From the NCBI GenBank assembly GCA_015062715.1, contig SUUD01000099.1, forward strand, positions 1-7,178: DNA of 7,178 nt, in the 5' to 3' direction. Positions 1-4,298 of the stretch are shown piece after piece. Source of the stretch: Olsenella sp. GTDB taxonomy: Bacteria > Actinomycetota > Coriobacteriia > Coriobacteriales > Atopobiaceae. The position numbers and the translations under genes are program-made. The notes beneath the pieces were generated by a model that searched no databases, was not told the DNA's origin, and worked only from the letters and a program-made list of their open reading frames with translations. How positions within the stretch are numbered: position 1 is the first letter of the stretch; each line of letters opens with the position of its first letter.

Positions 1-207
1 CTCATCCAGTGTGTACGGGGAGAGCGAGTAGATGCCGGGAAGGTCGGCGATGGTCACGTCCGCGTGGCCCTTGAGCTTGCCGTGCTTCTCCTCGACGGTG
101 ACGCCGGGCCAGTTGCCCACGTACTGGTTGGAGCCGGTAAGCGCGTTGAAGAGGGTGGTCTTGCCGCAGTTGGGGTTGCCGGCAAGCGCGATGGTGATGT
201 CTGCCAT
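1..207 (-). CDS. feoB: Ferrous iron transport protein B, N-terminal part (cut by window edge)
   Basis: This is the N-terminal 69 residues of FeoB, the inner-membrane permease that imports Fe2+ using a cytosolic G-protein domain. The gene runs off the left edge without a stop. Visible are the G1/P-loop GNPNCGKTT (residues 10-18), the switch I/G2 stretch NWPGVTVE (32-39) and the G3 motif DLPG (55-58), all in the usual FeoB spacing; the rest of the G domain and the membrane domain lie outside. The ATG at 207 is preceded by GAGGAGG about 8 nt upstream, inside the end of the preceding feoA. Only 3 nt separate the feoA stop from this start, so the genes are co-transcribed and probably translationally coupled. 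The motifs make the call firm. Confidence 0.96.
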   Translation of the reverse strand, partial: MADITIALAGNPNCGKTTLFNALTGSNQYVGNWPGVTVEEKHGKLKGHADVTIADLPGIYSLSPYTLDE

Positions 208-210
208 GCC

Positions 211-453
211 CTACGCCTCCTCAGCCGCGTCGAGGGGCTCGACCTCGACCATCTCGCAGTCCGCCTTGCGGACGGAGAGCTCGTAGTTGCGGATGGTGAT
301 CTCGACGGGGTCGCCGAGCGGGGCCACCTTCTGCACGTAGATGCTCTGCCCCTTGGTGATGCCCATGTCCATGATGCGGCGGCGGACCGGGCCCTCACCG
401 TGGACCTTGACGACCTTGACGGTCTGGCCCACCCTGGCCTCTCTGAGGTTCAT
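211..453 (-). CDS. feoA: FeoA family protein, second copy of the feo operon
   Basis: This is an 80-residue FeoA protein, a small SH3-like cytosolic partner of FeoB. It starts MNLREARVGQ and contains the family pattern of a strand-rich fold: VKVVKVHGEGPVRRRIMDMGITKGQ, cited here as residues near 12-36, with the RRxxDMGxxxG core, then a hydrophobic turn and a polar C-terminus ending DAAEEA. I chose the ATG at 453 because GGGAG and AAGGA precede it and the FeoA fold begins right there. An in-frame start 36 nt upstream would only add a charged 12-residue tail. It lies 66 nt downstream of the first feoA and 3 nt before feoB, in one operon. Length is typical of the family (about 75-80 residues). 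Confidence 0.93.
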   Translation of the reverse strand: MNLREARVGQTVKVVKVHGEGPVRRRIMDMGITKGQSIYVQKVAPLGDPVEITIRNYELSVRKADCEMVEVEPLDAAEEA

Positions 454-519
454 TCCTTGCTTCTCCCTTCGGGAACACGTGCCTTGCACTGTGTGTAAAA
501 CCTTGTTTGCGCCAGGTTC

Positions 520-729
520 CTAGACCTGGATCTTCTGGGCCATCTCCTTGCTGATGGCGATGCGGGTGTCCTTGATGGAGCAGATGACGTTGCCGTCGAT
601 CTCGCTCAGCACCGTGACGGGCGTGCCCACGACAAAGCCCAGTCCCTCGAGGAACTGTCTGACCTCGGGCTTCCCGCCGATGCGGGTGATGAGGCTGCTC
701 TCCCCTGCCCTAAGAAGCGTGAGGGGCAT
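520..729 (-). CDS. feoA: FeoA family protein, first gene of the feo operon
   Basis: This is a 69-residue FeoA-like protein beginning MPLTLLRAGE. The features seen are the family's RxFLEGLGFVVGTPV core (residues about 24-38), a central V-L-S-E-I-D-G-N-V strand pair, and the RIAISKEMAQKI C-terminal segment that resembles the end of the FeoA domain. It is divergent from the second FeoA in the same operon, so the two are not a recent duplication. The ATG at 729 has a strong ribosome binding site (AAAGGAGG, about 7 nt upstream). It is the promoter-proximal gene, followed after 66 nt by another feoA and then feoB. Tandem feoA genes ahead of feoB are known in Gram-positive anaerobes; the two copies are thought to act on the FeoB G domain or oligomer, although their separate roles are not settled. 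Confidence 0.92.
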   Translation of the reverse strand: MPLTLLRAGESSLITRIGGKPEVRQFLEGLGFVVGTPVTVLSEIDGNVICSIKDTRIAISKEMAQKIQV

Positions 730-748
730 GCTGGCCTCCTTTCGTTCA

Positions 749-786
749 CCTAAGCTAACTTTCCCAAGAGAATAAGTTAACTTAGG
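749..786. promoter_or_regulatory. Probable metal-regulator operator over the feo -10 region
   Basis: Two 13-nt arms, CCTAAGCTAACTT (749-761) and AAGTTAACTTAGG (774-786), form an inverted repeat with 12 of 13 matches and a 12-nt spacer. The right arm extends to a perfect 12-bp palindrome, TAAGTTAACTTA (773-784), covering the promoter -10. A further imperfect palindrome, TTAGGTTTACCGAA (782-795), fills the spacer between -35 and -10. Half-sites of the TTAGGT/ACCTAA kind recall operators of DtxR/IdeR-type iron repressors, which commonly control feo genes. The assignment to that family is inference; the palindromes are seen directly. Confidence 0.55.
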
Positions 787-802
787 TTTACCGAAGAGTC
801 AA
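774..802 (-). promoter_or_regulatory. feo operon promoter
   Basis: On the minus strand there is TTGACT (802-797), a 17-nt spacer, then TAACTT (779-774). The -35 matches the consensus at 5 of 6 positions and the spacing is ideal. Transcription would start near 767, leaving a leader of about 38 nt before the first feoA. The region is much more AT-rich than the surrounding genes, as expected of a promoter. Confidence 0.7.
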
Positions 803-841
803 CCATTGTTTACTTTTTGAAACGTTGCATGGAGCGCGGGC

Positions 842-936
842 CGGGGACCTGTCATTGGGGACGGTTCTTTTTGACAGGTTTTTCGTTTGACGCGAAAAAC
901 CTGTCAAAAAGAACCGTCCCCAATGACAGGTCCCCG
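842..936. repeat. Perfect palindrome with 44-bp arms and 7-nt loop
   Basis: Positions 842-885 and 893-936 are exact reverse complements over 44 bp, separated by the loop TTTGACG. Each arm is itself nested: it carries ACCTGTCA and TGACAGGT (847-854 and 872-879; 899-906 and 924-931) around a core with GGGGACGGTTCTTTTT. RNA from either strand would fold into one very long hairpin or into two smaller ones. The right arm ends 5 nt before the apbE stop codon. No T-run follows the hairpin in the apbE direction, so it is not a classic terminator, but it could protect the apbE 3' end or block read-through towards feo. From memory, sequences of the GGGGACGGTTCTTTTTGACAGG kind recur in other genomes as REP-like elements mobilised by Y1-type transposases; this was not checked. 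Confidence 0.9.
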
Positions 937-941
937 CCTGG

Positions 942-1937
942 TCACAGCAGCTCGAACTCTGCGCCGTGGGTCATGACGGCCGAGCCGTCCTCGTGGACGA
1001 GCATGCCCTGGACCCCATGGCCCTCGAGAAACGCCAGCGCCTCGTCCTCCCCCATCATGAAGAGGGGCTTGGTGAGGCCGTCGCCGTCGATCGAGCGCTC
1101 CGAGAAGACCGTGGCCGACATCACGCGCGACTCCACGGGATAGCCGGTGCGCGGGTCGAGGATGTGCCAGTACCTGCGGCCGCCCGACTCGAACTGCCGC
1201 TCGTAGAGGCCGCTCGTGACGACCGAGCCGCCCGAGGCGTACACCACGGCGTAGTTGGCCTTGCCCGTCTCGTCAAAGGGGTCGCGCACGCCAATGCCCC
1301 AGGGGGATCCGTCGGGCTTACCGCCCAGCACGGCCACGTTGCCGCCCAGGTTGACGTAGGCGCTCTCCACCCCGGCAGACGCCAGGCGCGCGACCAGGTC
1401 GTCGGTGATATAGCCCTTGGCGATGCCGCCCAGGTCGATGCGGGCGTCGGGGTCGGCCAACGTGACCGTCGTCCCCTCGACCGAGACGCCCTCCCACCCC
1501 ACGTGCGGCAGGGCGCGCTCGATGTCGGCGGGGTCGGGCACCACGCCCTCCGTGAAGTCCCAGAGCTCGGTCACGGCCCCGATCGTGATGTCGAAGAGCC
1601 CGCCCGAGTCACGCGCATAGTCCAAGGCAAGGCCTATGAGCTCGGCCGTCTCGGGCTCGACCTCCACCGGCGCCCCACCCGCGGCGTTGATGCGACCCAC
1701 GTCGCTCGTGGCGATGGTGCGCGACAGGTGCCCCTCAAACCACTGGCAGCGCTCGACCAGGTCATCGAGGGCCTCTTGACCCATGAGGCCGCCCACGGTG
1801 CAGACCGTGTCAAAGCAGAAGAAGGTCTGGCTCAGCTCCTGCGGCGATGCCGGGGCATCCGAGCAGCCAGCGAGCCCGGCACCCAGCAGCGCACCTGCGG
1901 ACAGCGCCCGCGCTATGAAGTCACGTCGCCCCAGCAA
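942..1937 (-). CDS. apbE: ApbE-type FAD:protein FMN transferase, Tat-exported lipoprotein
   Basis: This 331-residue protein would attach FMN covalently to a Thr/Ser of extracytoplasmic flavoproteins, using FAD and Mg2+. The N-terminus has a twin-arginine stretch (GRRDFIAR, residues 3-10), a hydrophobic segment, and a lipobox LAGC with the lipidated Cys at 25, so it is probably a membrane-anchored lipoprotein outside the cell. ApbE hallmarks are DLGGIAKGY (168-176), NLGGN (196-200), VTSGLYER (240-247) and HILDPRTGYPV (258-268). The start is TTG: an in-frame TAA lies 11 codons upstream and no ATG or GTG occurs between it and the twin-arginine motif. AGGCAGG precedes it. The C-terminal metal-site segment reads GDGLTKPLF (285-293), where many ApbE proteins have ADALSTALF; the usual Thr appears to be Lys. 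It is divergent from the EetA/EetB-like pair and its stop abuts the palindrome. Confidence 0.93.
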   Translation of the reverse strand: MLGRRDFIARALSAGALLGAGLAGCSDAPASPQELSQTFFCFDTVCTVGGLMGQEALDDLVERCQWFEGHLSRTIATSDVGRINAAGGAPVEVEPETAELIGLALDYARDSGGLFDITIGAVTELWDFTEGVVPDPADIERALPHVGWEGVSVEGTTVTLADPDARIDLGGIAKGYITDDLVARLASAGVESAYVNLGGNVAVLGGKPDGSPWGIGVRDPFDETGKANYAVVYASGGSVVTSGLYERQFESGGRRYWHILDPRTGYPVESRVMSATVFSERSIDGDGLTKPLFMMGEDEALAFLEGHGVQGMLVHEDGSAVMTHGAEFELL

Positions 1938-2007
1938 CCTGCCTCGCCCCTCTCTCGACCTTCGGAACTGTTATAGACCAGCCGGGCCGCCCCTCTCCCC
2001 GGGGTTT

Positions 2008-2085
2008 TCGGACATTTCAAATACGAGATATTTCTGACCAGCGGAAATAAAATAGATTATGTAAAGCTGCTCCCAAAATGTCCGA
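2008..2085. repeat. 10-bp inverted repeat in the apbE/eetA-like divergent region
   Basis: TCGGACATTT (2008-2017) and AAATGTCCGA (2076-2085) are exact reverse complements, with 58 nt of AT-rich sequence between them. Inside lie a second imperfect palindrome, TATTTCTG/CGGAAATA (2029-2036 and 2042-2049), and AAATA/TATTT (2019-2023 and 2029-2033). Placed between two divergent transcription units, the arms look like a pair of operator sites for one regulator, possibly acting by looping. No regulator gene is adjacent in the window. Confidence 0.5.
2056..2084 (-). promoter_or_regulatory. Candidate apbE promoter
   Basis: On the minus strand, CGGACA (2084-2079) and CATAAT (2061-2056) are separated by 17 nt. 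The -10 matches 5 of 6 and the -35 matches GACA. Transcription would start near 2049, giving a leader of about 110 nt before the TTG start. The -35 lies within the right arm of the 10-bp inverted repeat, so a protein bound there would block or recruit polymerase. An AT-rich block (2015-2064) supports a promoter in this stretch. Confidence 0.45.
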
Positions 2086-2143
2086 TAACCGCCTCGCCTG
2101 GCGCCCGTTTCCGGCCCGCCGCACACAGCCTGCAACAAATACA

Positions 2144-2152
2144 TGCTAGGCT
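2144..2152 (+). promoter_or_regulatory. Possible extended -10 promoter for the EetA/EetB-like genes
   Basis: The sequence TGCTAGGCT fits an extended -10 pattern (TG-N-TANNNT) with no recognisable -35. A start near 2159 would give a leader of about 30 nt to the GTG at 2189. This is a weak match and another promoter inside 2009-2065 is also possible. Confidence 0.25.
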
Positions 2153-2188
2153 AGGTCGAGCATTCCGGTGGGAGGGGGCGAGACAATC

Positions 2189-2626
2189 GTGGGAGAGGCG
2201 CTGCGACGCAACCGCGCGACCATAGTGGTCGGCCTGGTCATCGTTGCCATCCTCGCCACCCTCATGGCCCTTGTCGGCCGGCCGCAGGAACCCCAGGGCA
2301 CCGCCCTCGTGGCGCTCGTGCATGACGGCGACGGAACCACGCACGAGCTGCCCCTTGACCAGGACGCCACGCTCGAGGTCGTCACCTCGTTCGGCCGCAA
2401 CGTCATCGTCGTCGAGGACGGCGCGGTCCGTATGGCCGAGGCCGACTGCGCCAACGGCTACTGCCTCACCCAGCACGCCATATCCTCACCCGGCGAGCAG
2501 ATCATCTGCCTGCCCCACGAGCTCTGGGTCGAGGTCGTGGGAAGCACCTCCGATGGCGGTCAGATGGACGAGTCCGCCATCAGCTACGATGCCCCCGACG
2601 GCGACGTCGACCTTCAGGCTGGCTGA
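2189..2626 (+). CDS. NusG domain II (DUF1312) protein, EetA-like
   Basis: This 145-residue protein has a short basic N-terminus, one membrane segment (residues about 11-29) and an extracytoplasmic NusG-domain-II fold. The diagnostic stretch is GRNVIVVEDG (69-78), then ADCANGYC (85-92) and IICLPHELWVEV (105-116). The three cysteines at 87, 92 and 107 sit where the family has DC-x4-C and CLP, and 87/92 could form a disulfide. In Listeria-type flavin-based electron transfer loci, the EetA protein of this family works with the membrane protein EetB, its probable partner here, which starts 2 nt after this stop. GTG at 2189 is preferred because GGAGG lies upstream at 2171-2175, though the spacing is long; GTG at 2168 would add 7 residues (MGGGETI) and has no clear ribosome site. 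Electron transfer is inferred from family and context; no cofactor motif is visible. Confidence 0.8.
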   Translation: MGEALRRNRATIVVGLVIVAILATLMALVGRPQEPQGTALVALVHDGDGTTHELPLDQDATLEVVTSFGRNVIVVEDGAVRMAEADCANGYCLTQHAISSPGEQIICLPHELWVEVVGSTSDGGQMDESAISYDAPDGDVDLQAG

Positions 2627-2628
2627 CG

Positions 2629-3774
2629 ATGGCGACCCCGCAGACACCCTCGCCCGAGGAATCGGCCCAGTGGGCCCACGCCGGGATGCTCTCGGCCCTG
2701 GCGATCGTCCTGGGCTACCTCGAGACCTTCGTTCCCATCCCCATACCCGGCGTCAAGCTGGGACTGGCCAACGTCGCCATACTCATCGCCCTGGCCCGGG
2801 GCGAGCACCGCGAGGCGGTCACGGTCGCCCTCATCAAGGTACTGGCCGCGGGCCTGCTCTTTGGCAACCCGCTCACCATGGCCTACTCGGCAGCCGGCAC
2901 CGCGCTCTCGCTGCTGGTGATGCTGCCGCTCTCGCACCTGGAGACCCTGCACCTCACCATGCTCTCGGTCGCAGGCGCCCTGGCCCACGAGGCGGGCCAG
3001 CTGCTGGTGGCGCAGGCGCTGCTCGGCACGTCGCTCGTGTGGTACAGCGCCCCGCCCCTCATGGTGGCAGGCCTTGTCACGGGCGCGCTCTGCGGCGCGG
3101 TCGCCACCCGGACCGTCTCGCTCATGGGAGACGGGCCCGGACCTGCCCCCGCCGCCACGACCGGCCCCGCCGAGGCGTCCCCGACAACGGCCGACAAGCT
3201 CGCCCTGGTCGCCTATGTCGCCTTCGTCGTCATCGCGCTCAGGGCGACGTCCGCGCCCCTGCTCGCGACCCTGCTGGCACTCGCGGCCCTGTCATGCCTC
3301 GCCCTGCGCATGCCCGTGGGCTCCGTCGCCCGGAGCCTGCGACCCATCCTGCCCATCGTGCTCGTGACGCTCGTCGCACAGGTGGCCAGCAACCAGGCAG
3401 GCACGATGCTCGCACAGGTCGGCCCCATCGCCCTGACGCGCGAGGCGCTCGTGCGCTCCGCCGTCATGGTCGCCCGGCTCCTTGCCATCGGCTGCGCGAG
3501 CATCGCCGTGAGCTCCACCATTCCCCGCGAGCGCGGCCTAGGCCTCGCCCGCTGGCTGCTCTCCCCCCTCGAGGCGCTCGGCCTGCGCTCGGAGGGGCCG
3601 GTGCTTGCCCTCGACGTCGCCATGTCGCTCGTCCCCACCCTGGCGGGAGACATCGAGCGGCAGATGTCCGCGGGGGGCCTGCGCCTTTTCAGCCCAGCGC
3701 TCTGGCGCGACGTCATCCCGGAGGTCGTGGCCAGGCTCTATGCGGGTGTGGGCACGGAGGCCCCCAGCCCGTGA
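2629..3774 (+). CDS. Fused membrane protein: Gx transporter (EetB-like) plus EcfT/CbiQ-like domain
   Basis: This 381-residue protein has two halves. Residues 16-166 match the Gx transporter family (PF07456, misleadingly named heptaprenyl diphosphate synthase component I): YLETFVPIPIPGVKLGLANV (30-49), a hydrophobic series with FGNPLTMAYSAAG (78-90), AGALAHEAGQLLVAQAL (115-131) and APPLMVAGLVTGALCG (141-156). A Pro/Ala/Thr-rich linker (167-188) follows. Residues 189-375 resemble EcfT/CbiQ, the transmembrane coupling subunit of ECF transporters: LRPILPIV (237-244), a long helix ending AVSSTIPRERG (293-303), and LALDVAMSLVPTLAGDIERQ (326-345). Where EcfT normally has its ARG-type ATPase-contact motif, this protein reads MSAGGLR. 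The start overlaps no gene but lies 2 nt after the EetA-like stop with only a weak ribosome site, implying translational coupling. The substrate is unknown; a role in flavin or quinone-linked electron transfer follows from context. Confidence 0.82.
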   Translation: MATPQTPSPEESAQWAHAGMLSALAIVLGYLETFVPIPIPGVKLGLANVAILIALARGEHREAVTVALIKVLAAGLLFGNPLTMAYSAAGTALSLLVMLPLSHLETLHLTMLSVAGALAHEAGQLLVAQALLGTSLVWYSAPPLMVAGLVTGALCGAVATRTVSLMGDGPGPAPAATTGPAEASPTTADKLALVAYVAFVVIALRATSAPLLATLLALAALSCLALRMPVGSVARSLRPILPIVLVTLVAQVASNQAGTMLAQVGPIALTREALVRSAVMVARLLAIGCASIAVSSTIPRERGLGLARWLLSPLEALGLRSEGPVLALDVAMSLVPTLAGDIERQMSAGGLRLFSPALWRDVIPEVVARLYAGVGTEAPSP

Positions 3775-3803
3775 CGTGCGGCAGGCGACCAGCGCACGGC
3801 TAA

Positions 3804-3914
3804 CGGCAGCCTCCCTCGCCCAAACAGGACGGACCCCGGGCGACGTTCTACCTGCTCGTCAACAAGCGGGGCAGCGAGATCGCACGCAACGTGTTCGAGC
3901 GCGTGAGAAGCTAG
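3804..3914 (+). pseudogene. Possible 3' relic of a lost gene
   Basis: After an in-frame TAA at 3801, one frame stays open for 36 codons and closes with TAG at 3912. The last part reads like genuine protein, ATFYLLVNKRGSEIARNVF (residues 13-31 of the frame), with a balanced hydrophobic/charged pattern and GC-ending codons. There is no ATG, GTG or TTG start and no ribosome site in this frame, so it cannot be an intact gene. I do not recognise the family. It may be the tail of a deleted gene that once stood between eetB-like and trpD, or chance in GC-rich DNA. Confidence 0.25.
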
Positions 3915-3962
3915 GCCGTTCGCCGACGCCATTGTGTCGGGTCGTTTAACGGCTCTGGCTCC

Positions 3963-3999
3963 ATTCGGTCAGTTGGCATAGACTATCCGGCAACCGAAT
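3963..3999. promoter_or_regulatory. Inverted repeat upstream of the T-box leader, possible trp promoter region
   Basis: ATTCGGT (3963-3969) and ACCGAAT (3993-3999) are exact reverse complements 23 nt apart, and the middle holds ATAG-A-CTAT (3978-3986), so the whole block is roughly palindromic. It also contains TTGGCA (3973-3978), a fair -35, but the matching -10 17-18 nt downstream (GAATAG/AATAGC) is poor; TAGACT (3979-3984) is an alternative -10. The trp promoter must lie near here, since the T-box leader begins just downstream, but I cannot place it precisely. Confidence 0.3.
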
Positions 4000-4203
4000 A
4001 GCACCACCAAACCAGTGAGGCGGAAGGTAGGCGTCACACGCGCGAAGAGCGAGCCCGGGACGGTGAGAGCCGGGACGAGATGCGGGATGCTGATTGGGCC
4101 GCCGAGGGCGCACCGAACGGGCTTCCCAGTAGGCTGCGACGTAGGGCACACGTCACGTGCCAGGATGTGTTGGCATCCGACAAGCGCGGGGATACTCCCC
4201 GAA

Positions 4204-4242
4204 CCAAGGTGGCACCGCGAGCTCACACGAGCCCGTCCTTGG
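4204..4242 (+). promoter_or_regulatory. T-box antiterminator helix
   Basis: CCAAGG (4204-4209) pairs perfectly with CCTTGG (4237-4242), enclosing the UGGC bulge that contacts the tRNA acceptor end and an inner GCTC/GAGC hairpin (4221-4224 and 4229-4232). The 3' strand of this helix is also part of the 5' strand of the terminator, so the two structures exclude each other. That overlap is the switch. Confidence 0.8.
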
Positions 4243-4270
4243 ACGTAACCATACGTCGGGGGCGGGTTTT
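4232..4270 (+). terminator. Intrinsic terminator of the trp T-box leader
   Basis: A strong hairpin is formed by 4232-4247 with 4252-4266: GACGTA/TACGTC around the loop ACCA, continued below by CCCGTCCTT/GGGGGCGGG (three G-U pairs) with one bulged G at 4241. TTTT then CTCTT follows. It ends about 28 nt before the trpD start, so transcription stops unless tRNA-Trp stabilises the antiterminator. Confidence 0.88.
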
Positions 4271-4298
4271 CTCTTGCCCCCAGAAGGGAGCGAGCATC

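Larger units (their letters stand above)
4020..4270 (+). promoter_or_regulatory. T-box riboswitch leader, tRNA-Trp specific, controlling the trp operon
   Basis: This leader senses uncharged tRNA-Trp and turns on the trp operon by antitermination. The conserved T-box sequence AACCAAGGTGGCACCGCG (4202-4219) differs from the consensus at one base. A Stem I-like portion holds GGTGAGAGCC (4062-4071), resembling the usual Stem I terminal loop. Further 3' the segment GAT-TGG-G puts a UGG tryptophan codon at 4095-4097 in the expected place for the specifier. The bulge base set UGGC (4210-4213) would pair with a GCCA tRNA end, which fits the G discriminator of bacterial tRNA-Trp. A terminator and the trpD start follow. 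The 5' limit is approximate because the transcription start was not located, and the Stem I pairing was read by eye. Confidence 0.88.

Noticed and set aside
749..802. A Fur box at the feo promoter.
   Set aside because: The sequence lacks the GATAAT-type repeats of Fur sites; the palindromes look more like DtxR-family half-sites.
842..936. The long palindrome as a normal Rho-independent terminator for apbE.
   Set aside because: No T-run follows the hairpin on the minus strand, and the arms are far longer than a usual terminator.
966..1976. A 336-codon open frame on the plus strand opposite apbE.
   Set aside because: It is the shadow of the GC-rich apbE gene, with no domain and no ribosome site.
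3775..3798. A hairpin CGTGCG/CGCACG right after the fused transporter gene, and a second one at 3915-3953 (GCCGTT/AACGGC with inner CCGAC/GTCGG), as terminators.
   Set aside because: Both have short stems, long loops and no proper T-run; such pairs arise often by chance in GC-rich DNA.
2244..3803. A 519-codon open frame on the plus strand overlapping the EetA-like gene and the fused transporter.
   Set aside because: Its product is Pro/Arg/Ala-rich low-complexity sequence, typical of an off-frame reading of GC-rich genes; the frames in use carry clear family motifs.
4080..4298. An in-frame N-terminal extension of trpD.
   Set aside because: These bases are the T-box RNA and its terminator; a good ribosome site and the family's N-terminus are at 4299.
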